Part shown: piece after piece, positions 29,568-37,748 of the stretch
Layout of the letters: each line of letters opens with the position of its first letter
Position numbering within the stretch: the first letter of the stretch is position 1
From: an uncultured Tateyamaria sp.
GTDB lineage: Bacteria; Pseudomonadota; Alphaproteobacteria; Rhodobacterales; Rhodobacteraceae
Direction of reading: 5' to 3'
NCBI GenBank assembly: GCA_947501275.1
Contig: CANMVD010000001.1
Coordinates: forward strand, 806,001 to 870,000
Length of the DNA: 64,000 nt
Notes under the pieces: model-generated
Seen by the model: only the letters and a program-made list of their open reading frames with translations
What the model was told of the DNA's origin: nothing
The model's database searches: none
Program-made: the position numbers and the translations under genes

Positions 29568-30962
29568 ATGGCGCAACCCGACCTTAGTCTTCTCACCGGC
29601 CAGCAACGATCGAACTGGATTCGCCTGCGCACTATGATCCTGCTGCGTTGGGTGGCTATTGTCGGGCAACTTGTCGCACTAACAGTGGCGCAGCGGTATT
29701 ACGGCCTGCAGTTGGAATTGGGGCTGTGCTACCTGGCTGTTGGCGTGTCGGTTATCGGCAATCTCATCGCCATTTTCGTGTTTCCCGAAAACAAACGTCT
29801 GAATGAAACAGAAAACCTGCTGATGGTCATGTTCGACCTTCTTCAACTGGCGTTCCTGTTGTTCTTGACGGGCGGGCTGCACAATCCATTTGCCTTGCTT
29901 TTGCTGGGGCCAGTGTCGATCTCTGCTGCTGTGTTGACCACCCGATCTACGCTACTGGTCGGAGGGACAGCAATTGTGCTGGTCACCTTATTGTCCGAGT
30001 TCCACCTGCCCCTGCGTACGCAGCAAGGGTTCATACTGCGCATTCCTGATCTGTTTGTGTTTGGTAACTGGATTGCGCTAGTCATCGCGATCAGTTTTTT
30101 CGGGGCATATTCCCGCCGCGTGACATCTGAAATCCATTCCATGTCCGACGCCCTGTCTGCCACGCAAATGGCCTTGTCGCGGGAACAGAAACTAACGGAC
30201 CTCGGGGGCGTTGTCGCCGCTGCCGCACACGAACTGGGCACGCCGCTTGCGACGATCAAGTTGGCCAGTGCAGAACTGATAGAAGAACTAGATGACCGTC
30301 CCGAATTGCGCGAAGATGCCGCCCTGATCCGTGAGCAAGCAGATCGGTGCCGCGACATCCTGCGAGACATGGGGCGCGCTGGCAAGGACGACTTGCACCT
30401 GCGACAGGCTCCGTTGATGACAGTTGTTCAAGAGGCGGCAGAACCCCACACCCACCGCGGCAAATCCGTGCATTACACCCATGATCCCGACGCAGGGGCC
30501 GAGATTGATCAGCCCGCGATCCTGCGCAAACCCGAAATCATTCACGGATTGCGCAACCTCGTGCAAAATGCCGTCGACTTTTCCCGTGCTCATGTTTGGA
30601 TCGAAGCGCACTGGACTGCCGAGCATATCACGTTGCGGATCATGGACGATGGTCGCGGCTTTCCTCCACAGCTTTTGGGACGCATTGGTGATCCGTTTGT
30701 GAGACGACGCAAATCCGGCAGTGATGGGCAGCAGAGGCCGGAATATGAGGGCATGGGATTAGGCCTGTTCATTGCCAAAACACTGTTGGAGCGTTCGGGC
30801 GCCGAATTGTCCTTTAGCAACGGAAGTGATCCATATGGTGACGAAGACCCAAGCAGCCACATCGGCGCAGTGGTCGAAGTCATATGGCCGCGCGACAAGA
30901 TTGATGCACGGATCGGGGAAAATGCAGTACCAACTGGGCTAAATGCCCCAATTACCGTATAA
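29568..30962 (+). CDS. regB: Redox sensor histidine kinase RegB/PrrB
   Basis: Membrane sensor kinase, 464 residues, that phosphorylates RegA. Six hydrophobic segments lie within about residues 25-185, including the quinone-site motif GGLHNPFALLLLGP. The dimerisation/phospho domain has His221 in AAAHELGTPLATI. Cys261 in DRCRDIL corresponds to the redox-active cysteine of Rhodobacter RegB. The ATP-binding boxes follow (NLVQNAVDFS, DDGRGF, GMGLGLF). Its direct signal is thought to be quinone and cysteine redox state, known from the family. The downstream PAS gene begins after a 90-bp gap containing a CtrA-type site. Confidence 0.96.
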   Translation: MAQPDLSLLTGQQRSNWIRLRTMILLRWVAIVGQLVALTVAQRYYGLQLELGLCYLAVGVSVIGNLIAIFVFPENKRLNETENLLMVMFDLLQLAFLLFLTGGLHNPFALLLLGPVSISAAVLTTRSTLLVGGTAIVLVTLLSEFHLPLRTQQGFILRIPDLFVFGNWIALVIAISFFGAYSRRVTSEIHSMSDALSATQMALSREQKLTDLGGVVAAAAHELGTPLATIKLASAELIEELDDRPELREDAALIREQADRCRDILRDMGRAGKDDLHLRQAPLMTVVQEAAEPHTHRGKSVHYTHDPDAGAEIDQPAILRKPEIIHGLRNLVQNAVDFSRAHVWIEAHWTAEHITLRIMDDGRGFPPQLLGRIGDPFVRRRKSGSDGQQRPEYEGMGLGLFIAKTLLERSGAELSFSNGSDPYGDEDPSSHIGAVVEVIWPRDKIDARIGENAVPTGLNAPITV

Positions 30963-30985
30963 AATTCATGTTTCGTAAAGATTTC

Positions 30986-31001
30986 TTAATGGTCTGTTAA
31001 C
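30986..31001 (+). promoter_or_regulatory. Perfect CtrA-type binding site
   Basis: TTAA (30986-30989), seven bases, then TTAAC (30997-31001): an exact match to the alphaproteobacterial CtrA box TTAA-N7-TTAAC. It lies 50 bp before the GTG start of the PAS protein and 24 bp after regB, in a short intergenic region, which is where a CtrA-activated promoter would have its -35. Confidence 0.7.
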
Positions 31002-31051
31002 CTCGGTACATCATCTTCGAGTAGCCCGGTTTTCAAACAGCGGTACCACTC

Positions 31052-32575
31052 GTGTCGATTCTCGAAATGACTTTTGTCTTGCTGTGTGCTGCGCTTGCGG
31101 CAGCCGTTGGCATTGCCTTTGTGATGTTGGGTCAAACACGCCCCGTCTCAAACCGGCAATCGCCTGATCGGGGCATGCACTTTTTGTTCCGTGACTGCGA
31201 TCTGCAACATGCTTCACCGGATGGGGCCGCGTTGATGTCCGGTGCCTATGGCGAAACAGATTGGCATGCTCTTCGTGCCATGCTCGCACCTCGCTTTCCC
31301 AACTTGCCCGATGATGAAGGTTTGCGCACGCTAGATACAACAACGATCGCCGCCATTGACCCATTGGACCGCGGTGTTGTTCATCTTGCCCGCGAGGATG
31401 AGATCATTCGTGTCGCCGTCACAGAAACGGACGCAAGCGAAGCACCTACAGCACACACCATTCGCTCGCTCCAAAGCGAAAACAGCATCCTTAGGCTGGC
31501 GGCGGACGAAGCTCCGTATCCGATCTGGATGGTCAACGAGACAGAGCATGTGATTTGGTGCAATCACACCTATGAGGCATTGGCCAACACCCACGGCGTC
31601 GCCAGCATCGACACAGATGACTCGCTGTTTCCGCTCGACACGCTTAAACGCGCCCGAAACGGATCGGTGCGGGCGAAACTGAAAACTGCAGGCGATGATG
31701 TAAACCACTGGTACGATGTCACCGCGATCACGTCCGGTGCGCAAACCGTCTGCCATGCTGTTGATATTAACGCAGTGATCCAGGCCGAAGTCGCGCAGCG
31801 CAACTTTGTGCAAACACTGGCAAAGACGTTTGCGCAACTGTCCATCGGTCTGGCCATTTTCGACCGCAATCGCCAGCTCGCCCTGTTCAATCCAGCCATT
31901 GTTGATCTTACCTCTCTGCCTGTTGAATTTCTGAGCGCGCGGCCCGATCTATCGACCTTTTTCGACAGACTCCGCGACAACAGGGTCATGCCGGAACCAA
32001 AGAACTACACATCTTGGCGGCAAGAGATTTCCAATGTCATCGCAGCAGCCACTCATGGCAGCTACCAAGAGACTTGGACGCTCGACACCGGGCATACATA
32101 CCGGGTCAGCGGCCGGCCACATCCCGATGGGGCGGTCGCCTTTCTGATCGAAGACATCACAGCGGAAATCGCCCTGACGCGGAACTTCCGCGCAGAGCTT
32201 GAACTGGGGCAATCCGTGATGGACACAATTGACGACGCCATCGTTGTGTTTTCTGCCGCTGGTGTGCTGACCTTTTGCAACTCTGCCTATCGCTCTCTCT
32301 GGAAACTGGATCCCGACAATAGCTTTGCAGATGTAACAATCGCGGACTCTCTGAAAGCGTGGCAATCCCAGTGCCAACCAGATCCCGACTGGAGCGACAT
32401 GCGCGACTTTGTGATGAAGCTGGGCGAACGTGAACATTGGAACACAACCGTGTTGCACAGTGAACTCGGACCTCATCGCGTGGATCTGACCCCCATCGTG
32501 TCGGGTGCAACCGTGGTGCGATTCAACGCTCTGGCAGGTCCTCGCATCAAAGAGGGTGCGCTCGCGTCAGTCTAA
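31052..32575 (+). CDS. PAS-domain membrane protein, DivL-like, lacking a kinase domain
   Basis: A 507-residue protein with one N-terminal transmembrane helix (about residues 5-25) and several PAS-like regions, including APYPIWMVNETEHVIWCN (about 151), SIGLAIFDRNRQLALFNPA (about 265) and ETIDDAIVVF-type sequence at about 390. No histidine-kinase phospho-acceptor or ATPase boxes follow; the protein ends after the last PAS. I infer it is the rhodobacterial form of DivL, the PAS protein feeding the CckA-ChpT-CtrA relay, from its architecture, the CtrA box in front and the tsaE-amgK-murU genes behind. GTG start; ATG 31067 is an alternative. Confidence 0.75.
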   Translation: MSILEMTFVLLCAALAAAVGIAFVMLGQTRPVSNRQSPDRGMHFLFRDCDLQHASPDGAALMSGAYGETDWHALRAMLAPRFPNLPDDEGLRTLDTTTIAAIDPLDRGVVHLAREDEIIRVAVTETDASEAPTAHTIRSLQSENSILRLAADEAPYPIWMVNETEHVIWCNHTYEALANTHGVASIDTDDSLFPLDTLKRARNGSVRAKLKTAGDDVNHWYDVTAITSGAQTVCHAVDINAVIQAEVAQRNFVQTLAKTFAQLSIGLAIFDRNRQLALFNPAIVDLTSLPVEFLSARPDLSTFFDRLRDNRVMPEPKNYTSWRQEISNVIAAATHGSYQETWTLDTGHTYRVSGRPHPDGAVAFLIEDITAEIALTRNFRAELELGQSVMDTIDDAIVVFSAAGVLTFCNSAYRSLWKLDPDNSFADVTIADSLKAWQSQCQPDPDWSDMRDFVMKLGEREHWNTTVLHSELGPHRVDLTPIVSGATVVRFNALAGPRIKEGALASV

Positions 32576-32629
32576 CACCGCATTCCCTTTGTGGCTTGCA
32601 GTGACCGGACGGGCAGATAGGTTGGCACA

Positions 32630-33103
32630 ATGCTGACCTCGCCGCATAAACTGGATTTGCCCGATGCCGACAGAACGGCCCGGTTTGGTGCGGCCATGGC
32701 TCAGGCGTTGACCCCCGGTGACTGCGTGTTGTTGTCCGGGTCGGTGGGCGCGGGTAAAACTCACTTCGCCCGAGCTCTGATCCAATCCATCCTTCCAGTG
32801 CCCGAAGATGTACCTTCGCCGACTTTCACGTTGGTGCAAACCTACGACACCAATCGCGGCCAACTGTGGCATGTGGATCTGTACCGTATCAGCATGGATG
32901 CAGAAATTGACGAACTTGGCCTGATTGATGCGTTTGACAGTGCCATCTGCCTTGTAGAATGGCCTGACAGATTGGGTTCGCTTGCGCCAAAAAACGCATT
33001 GAACATCGCATTGGACACGGCGGGCGAGGGGCGGCAGGCGACACTGTCCTGGAGCGATGAAAAGTGGATTACATACCTGAATGAAGCAAAACAGAATGTC
33101 TGA
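32630..33103 (+). CDS. tsaE: tRNA threonylcarbamoyladenosine ATPase TsaE
   Basis: P-loop ATPase of the t6A synthesis complex, 157 residues, partner of TsaD (encoded at 15-16 kb). Walker A SVGAGKTHFARAL is at about residues 40-52. SPTFTLVQTY and HVDLYRI follow, both typical for the family, then LVEWPDRLG. It overlaps the downstream kinase gene by 8 bp. The gap of 54 bp from the PAS gene shows no terminator. Confidence 0.95.
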   Translation: MLTSPHKLDLPDADRTARFGAAMAQALTPGDCVLLSGSVGAGKTHFARALIQSILPVPEDVPSPTFTLVQTYDTNRGQLWHVDLYRISMDAEIDELGLIDAFDSAICLVEWPDRLGSLAPKNALNIALDTAGEGRQATLSWSDEKWITYLNEAKQNV

Positions 33104-34121
33104 CTATCGCGCACAACAAGCACAGGACTTTCTGCGCGCCGCCGGATGGCATGACGCCATGCAACTCACGATTGCCGGTGATGCCTCGAACCGAAGATAC
33201 GACAGGCTGACCTCCAAGGACGGGTCGGTCGCCATTCTGATGGACGCCCCGCCCAGCAAGGGTGAGGATGTCCGTCCGTTTGTCCATATCACCACCTTTT
33301 TGCGGCAACAGGGGCTATCGGCGCCTGCTGTCTATGCAGAGGACCCGCGCCACGGCTTCCTGCTCCTCGAAGACCTTGGGGACGATCTGTTTGCCCGCGT
33401 TGTCCAAGAACAGCCCGAACGCGAGCAAGCGCTTTATGAATCGGCTGTTGATGTACTTGTCCATTTGCATCGCGCACCAGCGCCAGACCTGCCAGCCTAC
33501 GATGCTGCCACGATGACACCTTTGGCCGCGTTGGCTTTTGATTGGTACCAGCTGGGCGCAATGGGCAAAGTGGATGCGGATGCCAAACAACATTTTGAAA
33601 ATGCCTTTTCTGCGGCGCTTCAGCCACTTGATGCGGACATATCCGTTCTGATCCAGCGCGACTATCACGCCGAAAACCTACTATGGCTGCCAGATCGAGC
33701 AGGTGTCGCATGTGTTGGTTTGCTGGATTATCAGGATGCCATGTTGGGCCACCCGGCTTATGATCTTGTATCCATCTTGCAAGACGCCAGGCGCGACGTA
33801 AGCTCCGAATTGGCAGAGCGAATGATCGACCGCTACTTGACAGCCACGGAGATGAATCCGGCAGCATTTCGCAATGCCTATGCTCTGCTGGGGGCGCAAC
33901 GCAATTTGCGCATTCTGGGCGTGTTTGCACGGCTTTCCCTGTCTTATGGCAAGCCACATTACGTCGATCTCATTCCCCGGGTCTGGAACCACCTGCAGAC
34001 ATGCCTCCTCCAACCAGCCTGCGCTGACGTAGCGACGACCCTGCAAAATCAAATGCCCCAACCAACCCCAGAAATCCTTCAAAGTCTCAAAGATCAATGC
34101 GCGACACAGTCCCACCCATAA
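33096..34121 (+). CDS. amgK: Sugar kinase of the aminoglycoside phosphotransferase fold, AmgK-like
   Basis: A 341-residue APH-fold kinase. The N-lobe shows GDASNRRYDRL, and the catalytic loop DYHAENLLWLP is followed by the metal-binding LLDYQDAMLGHPAYDL. Next to a MurU-like nucleotidyltransferase this matches AmgK, which phosphorylates the anomeric position of N-acetylmuramic acid in the cell-wall recycling route that bypasses MurA. ATG 33096 overlaps the tsaE stop; the upstream start at 33081 is possible. Function is inferred from family and pairing. Confidence 0.85.
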   Translation: MSDYRAQQAQDFLRAAGWHDAMQLTIAGDASNRRYDRLTSKDGSVAILMDAPPSKGEDVRPFVHITTFLRQQGLSAPAVYAEDPRHGFLLLEDLGDDLFARVVQEQPEREQALYESAVDVLVHLHRAPAPDLPAYDAATMTPLAALAFDWYQLGAMGKVDADAKQHFENAFSAALQPLDADISVLIQRDYHAENLLWLPDRAGVACVGLLDYQDAMLGHPAYDLVSILQDARRDVSSELAERMIDRYLTATEMNPAAFRNAYALLGAQRNLRILGVFARLSLSYGKPHYVDLIPRVWNHLQTCLLQPACADVATTLQNQMPQPTPEILQSLKDQCATQSHP

Positions 34122-34801
34122 TGCTGTACGCCGCTGGGTTTGGGACGCGCATGCGCGACCTGACCAAAGGCCGGCCCAAGCCGCTTGTGCCAGTTGCGGG
34201 CAAGGCATTGATCGACCACGCCCTCGATCTGGTTGATGACGTTGCACCGCCCCGCGTGGTAGCCAATTTGCATTACCTGCCAGACATGTTGGAACGTCAC
34301 CTTATAGGATCCGGTGTCCATACGATCCGTGAAGAACCGGACATCCTTGAGACCGGCGGCGGGTTGCGCAATGCATTGCCGCTTTTAAACTCTGACACCG
34401 TGATCACCCTGAACACAGATGCAATCTGGGCTGGCGCTAATCCCGTTCAGATATTGTTGGAAAAATGGAACCCTGAGAAGATGGATGCGCTGTTGATCAG
34501 CGTTCCACTCAATCATGTGTATGGGCGTGCCTCTGAGGGGGATTTCAACCTTGCCGATGACGGACAATTGCGACGTGGGCCGCATGTTACGCATGACATT
34601 GTGTATGGCGGCGTACAGATCCTCAAAACTCAAGGATTGCACGACATCTCCGAAACTTCGTTTTCGCTTAACCTTTTGTGGAACCAGATGGCGCAATCTG
34701 GTCGGTTGTTTGGCGCGCACTACCCGGGAGACTGGTGCGATGTCGGCAGTCCCGAAGGCGTTATAGAAGCCGAAGCGATGTTGGCGCGCGCGCATGTTTG
34801 A
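34097..34801 (+). CDS. murU: N-acetylmuramate-1-phosphate uridylyltransferase-like protein
   Basis: A 234-residue nucleotidyltransferase of the sugar-phosphate type. The signature LYAAGFGTRMRDLTKGRPKP (about residues 10-29) carries the G-x-G-T-R-x-x...K-P-K motif, followed by LVPVAGKALIDHAL, and it has the ETGGGLRNALPLL segment. Together with AmgK it would convert recycled MurNAc to UDP-MurNAc. It overlaps amgK by 25 bp and addB by 8 bp, so the region is one operon. Identity as MurU rather than another nucleotidyltransferase rests on pairing. Confidence 0.85.
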   Translation: MRDTVPPIMLYAAGFGTRMRDLTKGRPKPLVPVAGKALIDHALDLVDDVAPPRVVANLHYLPDMLERHLIGSGVHTIREEPDILETGGGLRNALPLLNSDTVITLNTDAIWAGANPVQILLEKWNPEKMDALLISVPLNHVYGRASEGDFNLADDGQLRRGPHVTHDIVYGGVQILKTQGLHDISETSFSLNLLWNQMAQSGRLFGAHYPGDWCDVGSPEGVIEAEAMLARAHV

Positions 34802-37748
34802 ACCTAGTGATCGTCCCAGGCTGTTTGGGTGCGCTCCCGGCATAGATTTTCCCGCCGCAGTGCTGAACGGTCTAGAAGCGCGTATGCAAGACCGCGCACC
34901 GGATGCGTGGGCGCGTGTCACGCTCCTGGTGAACACGCAACGCATGGCGCGAAGGCTCCGCGCGATGTTTCAAGAGGGCCCCCCACGCCTGTTGCCGCGC
35001 ATCCGCATGTTGACCGACTTGGATGAACTGCTGCCCGGAGCGCCCCTGCCCGCTGCAACATCGGGCCTGCAAAGACGGCTGGAGCTTGCGACGCTGATCA
35101 ACAAGTTGATCGAGAAAACCCCAGATCTTGCTGCCCGCACCGCCAGCTTTGACCTCGCGGACAGCCTTGCCAATCTGATGGATGAGATGCAGGGCGAAGG
35201 CGTCGTGCCGCATAAAATTGCCGAACTTGATGTGTCTGATCAATCGGGACATTGGGCCCGGGCGCAACAGTTTATCAACATTGCCCAAGACTACATCAAG
35301 GACAGCCGCCAATCCCCTGATCCTGAGGCACGTCAGCGTGCCACAGTTGAGCAGCTAGCAGAGCATTGGCGCAATCATCCCTTGACGGATCCTGTGCTGG
35401 TTGTTGGTTCCACCGGATCACGCGGCACCACGCAATTGCTGATGCAGGCCGTTGCCGCGCTTCCTCAGGGTGCGGTGATATTGCCCGGCTTTGACTACAC
35501 TCTGCCTCCACCCGTCTGGAGCGGGATGCTTCGAGACACGGCATCCGGCGAGGACCATCCGCAATTCCGTTTCGTCAAATTGATGCGCTTGCTGGACCTG
35601 CAGCCTACCGACATCATGCCGTGGTCCGATATGCGTCCACCATCCGAGACACGCAATCAATTGGTATCTTTGGCTTTGCGCCCAGCCCCCGTTACGGATG
35701 CGTGGCGCATTGAGGGCCCGGAGTTGTCCGGCCTGACATCTGCCACAGAAAAACTGACCTTGGTTGAAGCCGAAAGCCCGCGTGCAGAGGCCCTCGCCAT
35801 TGCCATGCGATTGAGGGTTGCCGCCGAGGATGGTCAGCGCGCCGCGCTGATCACGCCCGACAGAATGCTGACGCGACAGGTCACAGCCGCACTTGATCGT
35901 TGGAATATCCTGCCGGATGACAGTGCCGGCACCCCGCTACATCTGTCTCCGCCAGGGCGTTTCCTGCGGCAGGTTGCCGGGCTGTTTGCAAGACAACTGG
36001 ATGCCGAAGCGTTGCTGGCTTTGTTGAAGCATCCGCTGGCGCATTCCGGAGGCGCACGCAACCTGCACCAGCTGAATACGCAACGGCTTGAACTGCAGAT
36101 CCGCAAAGACGGACTGCCTTATCCGGACGCCGTCGGGCTTGCACGGTGCGCGGTACGGGCCCGACCCAACGCGCCAGAAGAAATCACGCCATGGGCCACA
36201 TGGATTTCGGAAACAGTCTGTGATCGCCATACGCAAGAGTCAAAACCACTGGCCAACTGGATCACCCTGCACGAACGTTTGGCCGAAGCCCTCGCCGCTG
36301 GCCCTGATCCTGATACCGACAGTCTGCTTTGGCAACGTCAGTCTGGCGAAGCCGCGCGTGCCGTGATGTCAAATCTCGCGGATCATGCCGTATATGGGGA
36401 AGCAATGAGCGCGGCGGACTACGCAGCCCTTGTGGATTTGGTCCTGTCTCAGGGTGAAGTGCGTGACCGCGACGCCCCACATCCTCACATCATGATCTGG
36501 GGGACTCTGGAGGCACGCGTTCAAGGCGCGGAACTGGTGATCCTTGCTGGACTGAATGATGGTACGTGGCCCGAGGCGCCCCCTCCTGATCCTTGGTTGA
36601 ACCGGAAGATGCGCAGCGATGCCGGCTTGCTGTTGCCAGAACGAAGGATCGGTCTGTCAGCTCATGACTTTCAGCAAGCCATCGCGGCACCCGAGGTTTG
36701 GCTGACTCGGTCGATCCGCTCAGATGACGCCGAAACCGTCCCTTCCCGCTGGATGAACCGGCTTCAGAACTTGATGACAGGGCTACCGGATGCAGGTGGC
36801 GTCGCAGCATGGGAGGCAATGTCGTCGCGTGGCGCGCATTGGCTGCAACAAGCTGCCTTGCTGGATGTCGCCACCGAAGTGGAAAAAGCTGTTCGCCCCT
36901 CTCCCCAACCGCCCGTCGAAGCGCGCCCAATGCGCCTAACGATCACCGAAATTCAGACCCTAATTAGGGATCCTTACGCTGTTTACGCCAAGCATTGCCT
37001 GAGACTGCGGGCATTGCGACCCCTTGTGCAGACACCCGACGCATTGCTGCGGGGGATCCTGTCACATGAGGTTATGGAGAGCTTTGTCAGGGCAACGGTT
37101 GCCGACCCAGACAGCCTTAATGTCGAAAATCTGTTGTCGCATGTCTCTGAAATTTTGAACCGAGACGTGCCTTGGCCTGCAGCTCGCGCCCTGTGGACGG
37201 CCCGTTTTCAGCGCGCGGCAGAATGGATTGTCGCAACCGAAAAAGAGCGTCAGTCAATTGCCACACCGATTGCGTTGGAAGCCGAGGCCAAGGGCAAGCT
37301 CGTTATGGCCGCAAGCGGCATTACACTTGAGGGGCGCGCTGACCGGGTCGATCTGGATCAGAGTGGCGATGTGATCCTCTATGACTACAAGACAGGCCAA
37401 CCACCTTCCAAGGATCAACAGCTGTATTTTGACAAGCAACTTTTGATTGAGGCCGCCATGATCGAACAAGGCGGCTTTGCTGACATTGGTCCATGTCCAG
37501 TTCGAGCGGCTCAATTCATTGGGCTGGGCAACCCGCCCAAGACAGTGGACGCCCCGCTGGGGGAAGAACCGCCAATAAAGGTCCTGGCCGCGTTGGACGC
37601 CTTGTTGCATGCGTACCAAGCGCCCGACAAAGGGTTTACATCCCGGCGCGCAATTTACACGGAACGAGAAGCACGGGACTATGATCAATTGGCTCGGTAT
37701 GGCGAATGGGACGTGGCGGAAGACGCTGTCGCGATCAAGCTGACATGA
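34794..37748 (+). CDS. addB: AddB subunit of the AddAB helicase-nuclease
   Basis: Double-strand-break processing subunit, 984 residues. The N-terminal part is an inactivated helicase-like region with LLVNTQRMARRLRAMF near residue 45. The C-terminal PD-(D/E)XK nuclease lies near residues 840-865, with GRADRVDL and DYKTGQPPS. The cysteines that bind an iron-sulphur cluster in Bacillus AddB are not apparent, as is usual for the alphaproteobacterial type. Its stop overlaps the addA start (ATGA). It presents DNA ends for RecA loading together with AddA. Confidence 0.93.
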   Translation: MFEPSDRPRLFGCAPGIDFPAAVLNGLEARMQDRAPDAWARVTLLVNTQRMARRLRAMFQEGPPRLLPRIRMLTDLDELLPGAPLPAATSGLQRRLELATLINKLIEKTPDLAARTASFDLADSLANLMDEMQGEGVVPHKIAELDVSDQSGHWARAQQFINIAQDYIKDSRQSPDPEARQRATVEQLAEHWRNHPLTDPVLVVGSTGSRGTTQLLMQAVAALPQGAVILPGFDYTLPPPVWSGMLRDTASGEDHPQFRFVKLMRLLDLQPTDIMPWSDMRPPSETRNQLVSLALRPAPVTDAWRIEGPELSGLTSATEKLTLVEAESPRAEALAIAMRLRVAAEDGQRAALITPDRMLTRQVTAALDRWNILPDDSAGTPLHLSPPGRFLRQVAGLFARQLDAEALLALLKHPLAHSGGARNLHQLNTQRLELQIRKDGLPYPDAVGLARCAVRARPNAPEEITPWATWISETVCDRHTQESKPLANWITLHERLAEALAAGPDPDTDSLLWQRQSGEAARAVMSNLADHAVYGEAMSAADYAALVDLVLSQGEVRDRDAPHPHIMIWGTLEARVQGAELVILAGLNDGTWPEAPPPDPWLNRKMRSDAGLLLPERRIGLSAHDFQQAIAAPEVWLTRSIRSDDAETVPSRWMNRLQNLMTGLPDAGGVAAWEAMSSRGAHWLQQAALLDVATEVEKAVRPSPQPPVEARPMRLTITEIQTLIRDPYAVYAKHCLRLRALRPLVQTPDALLRGILSHEVMESFVRATVADPDSLNVENLLSHVSEILNRDVPWPAARALWTARFQRAAEWIVATEKERQSIATPIALEAEAKGKLVMAASGITLEGRADRVDLDQSGDVILYDYKTGQPPSKDQQLYFDKQLLIEAAMIEQGGFADIGPCPVRAAQFIGLGNPPKTVDAPLGEEPPIKVLAALDALLHAYQAPDKGFTSRRAIYTEREARDYDQLARYGEWDVAEDAVAIKLT

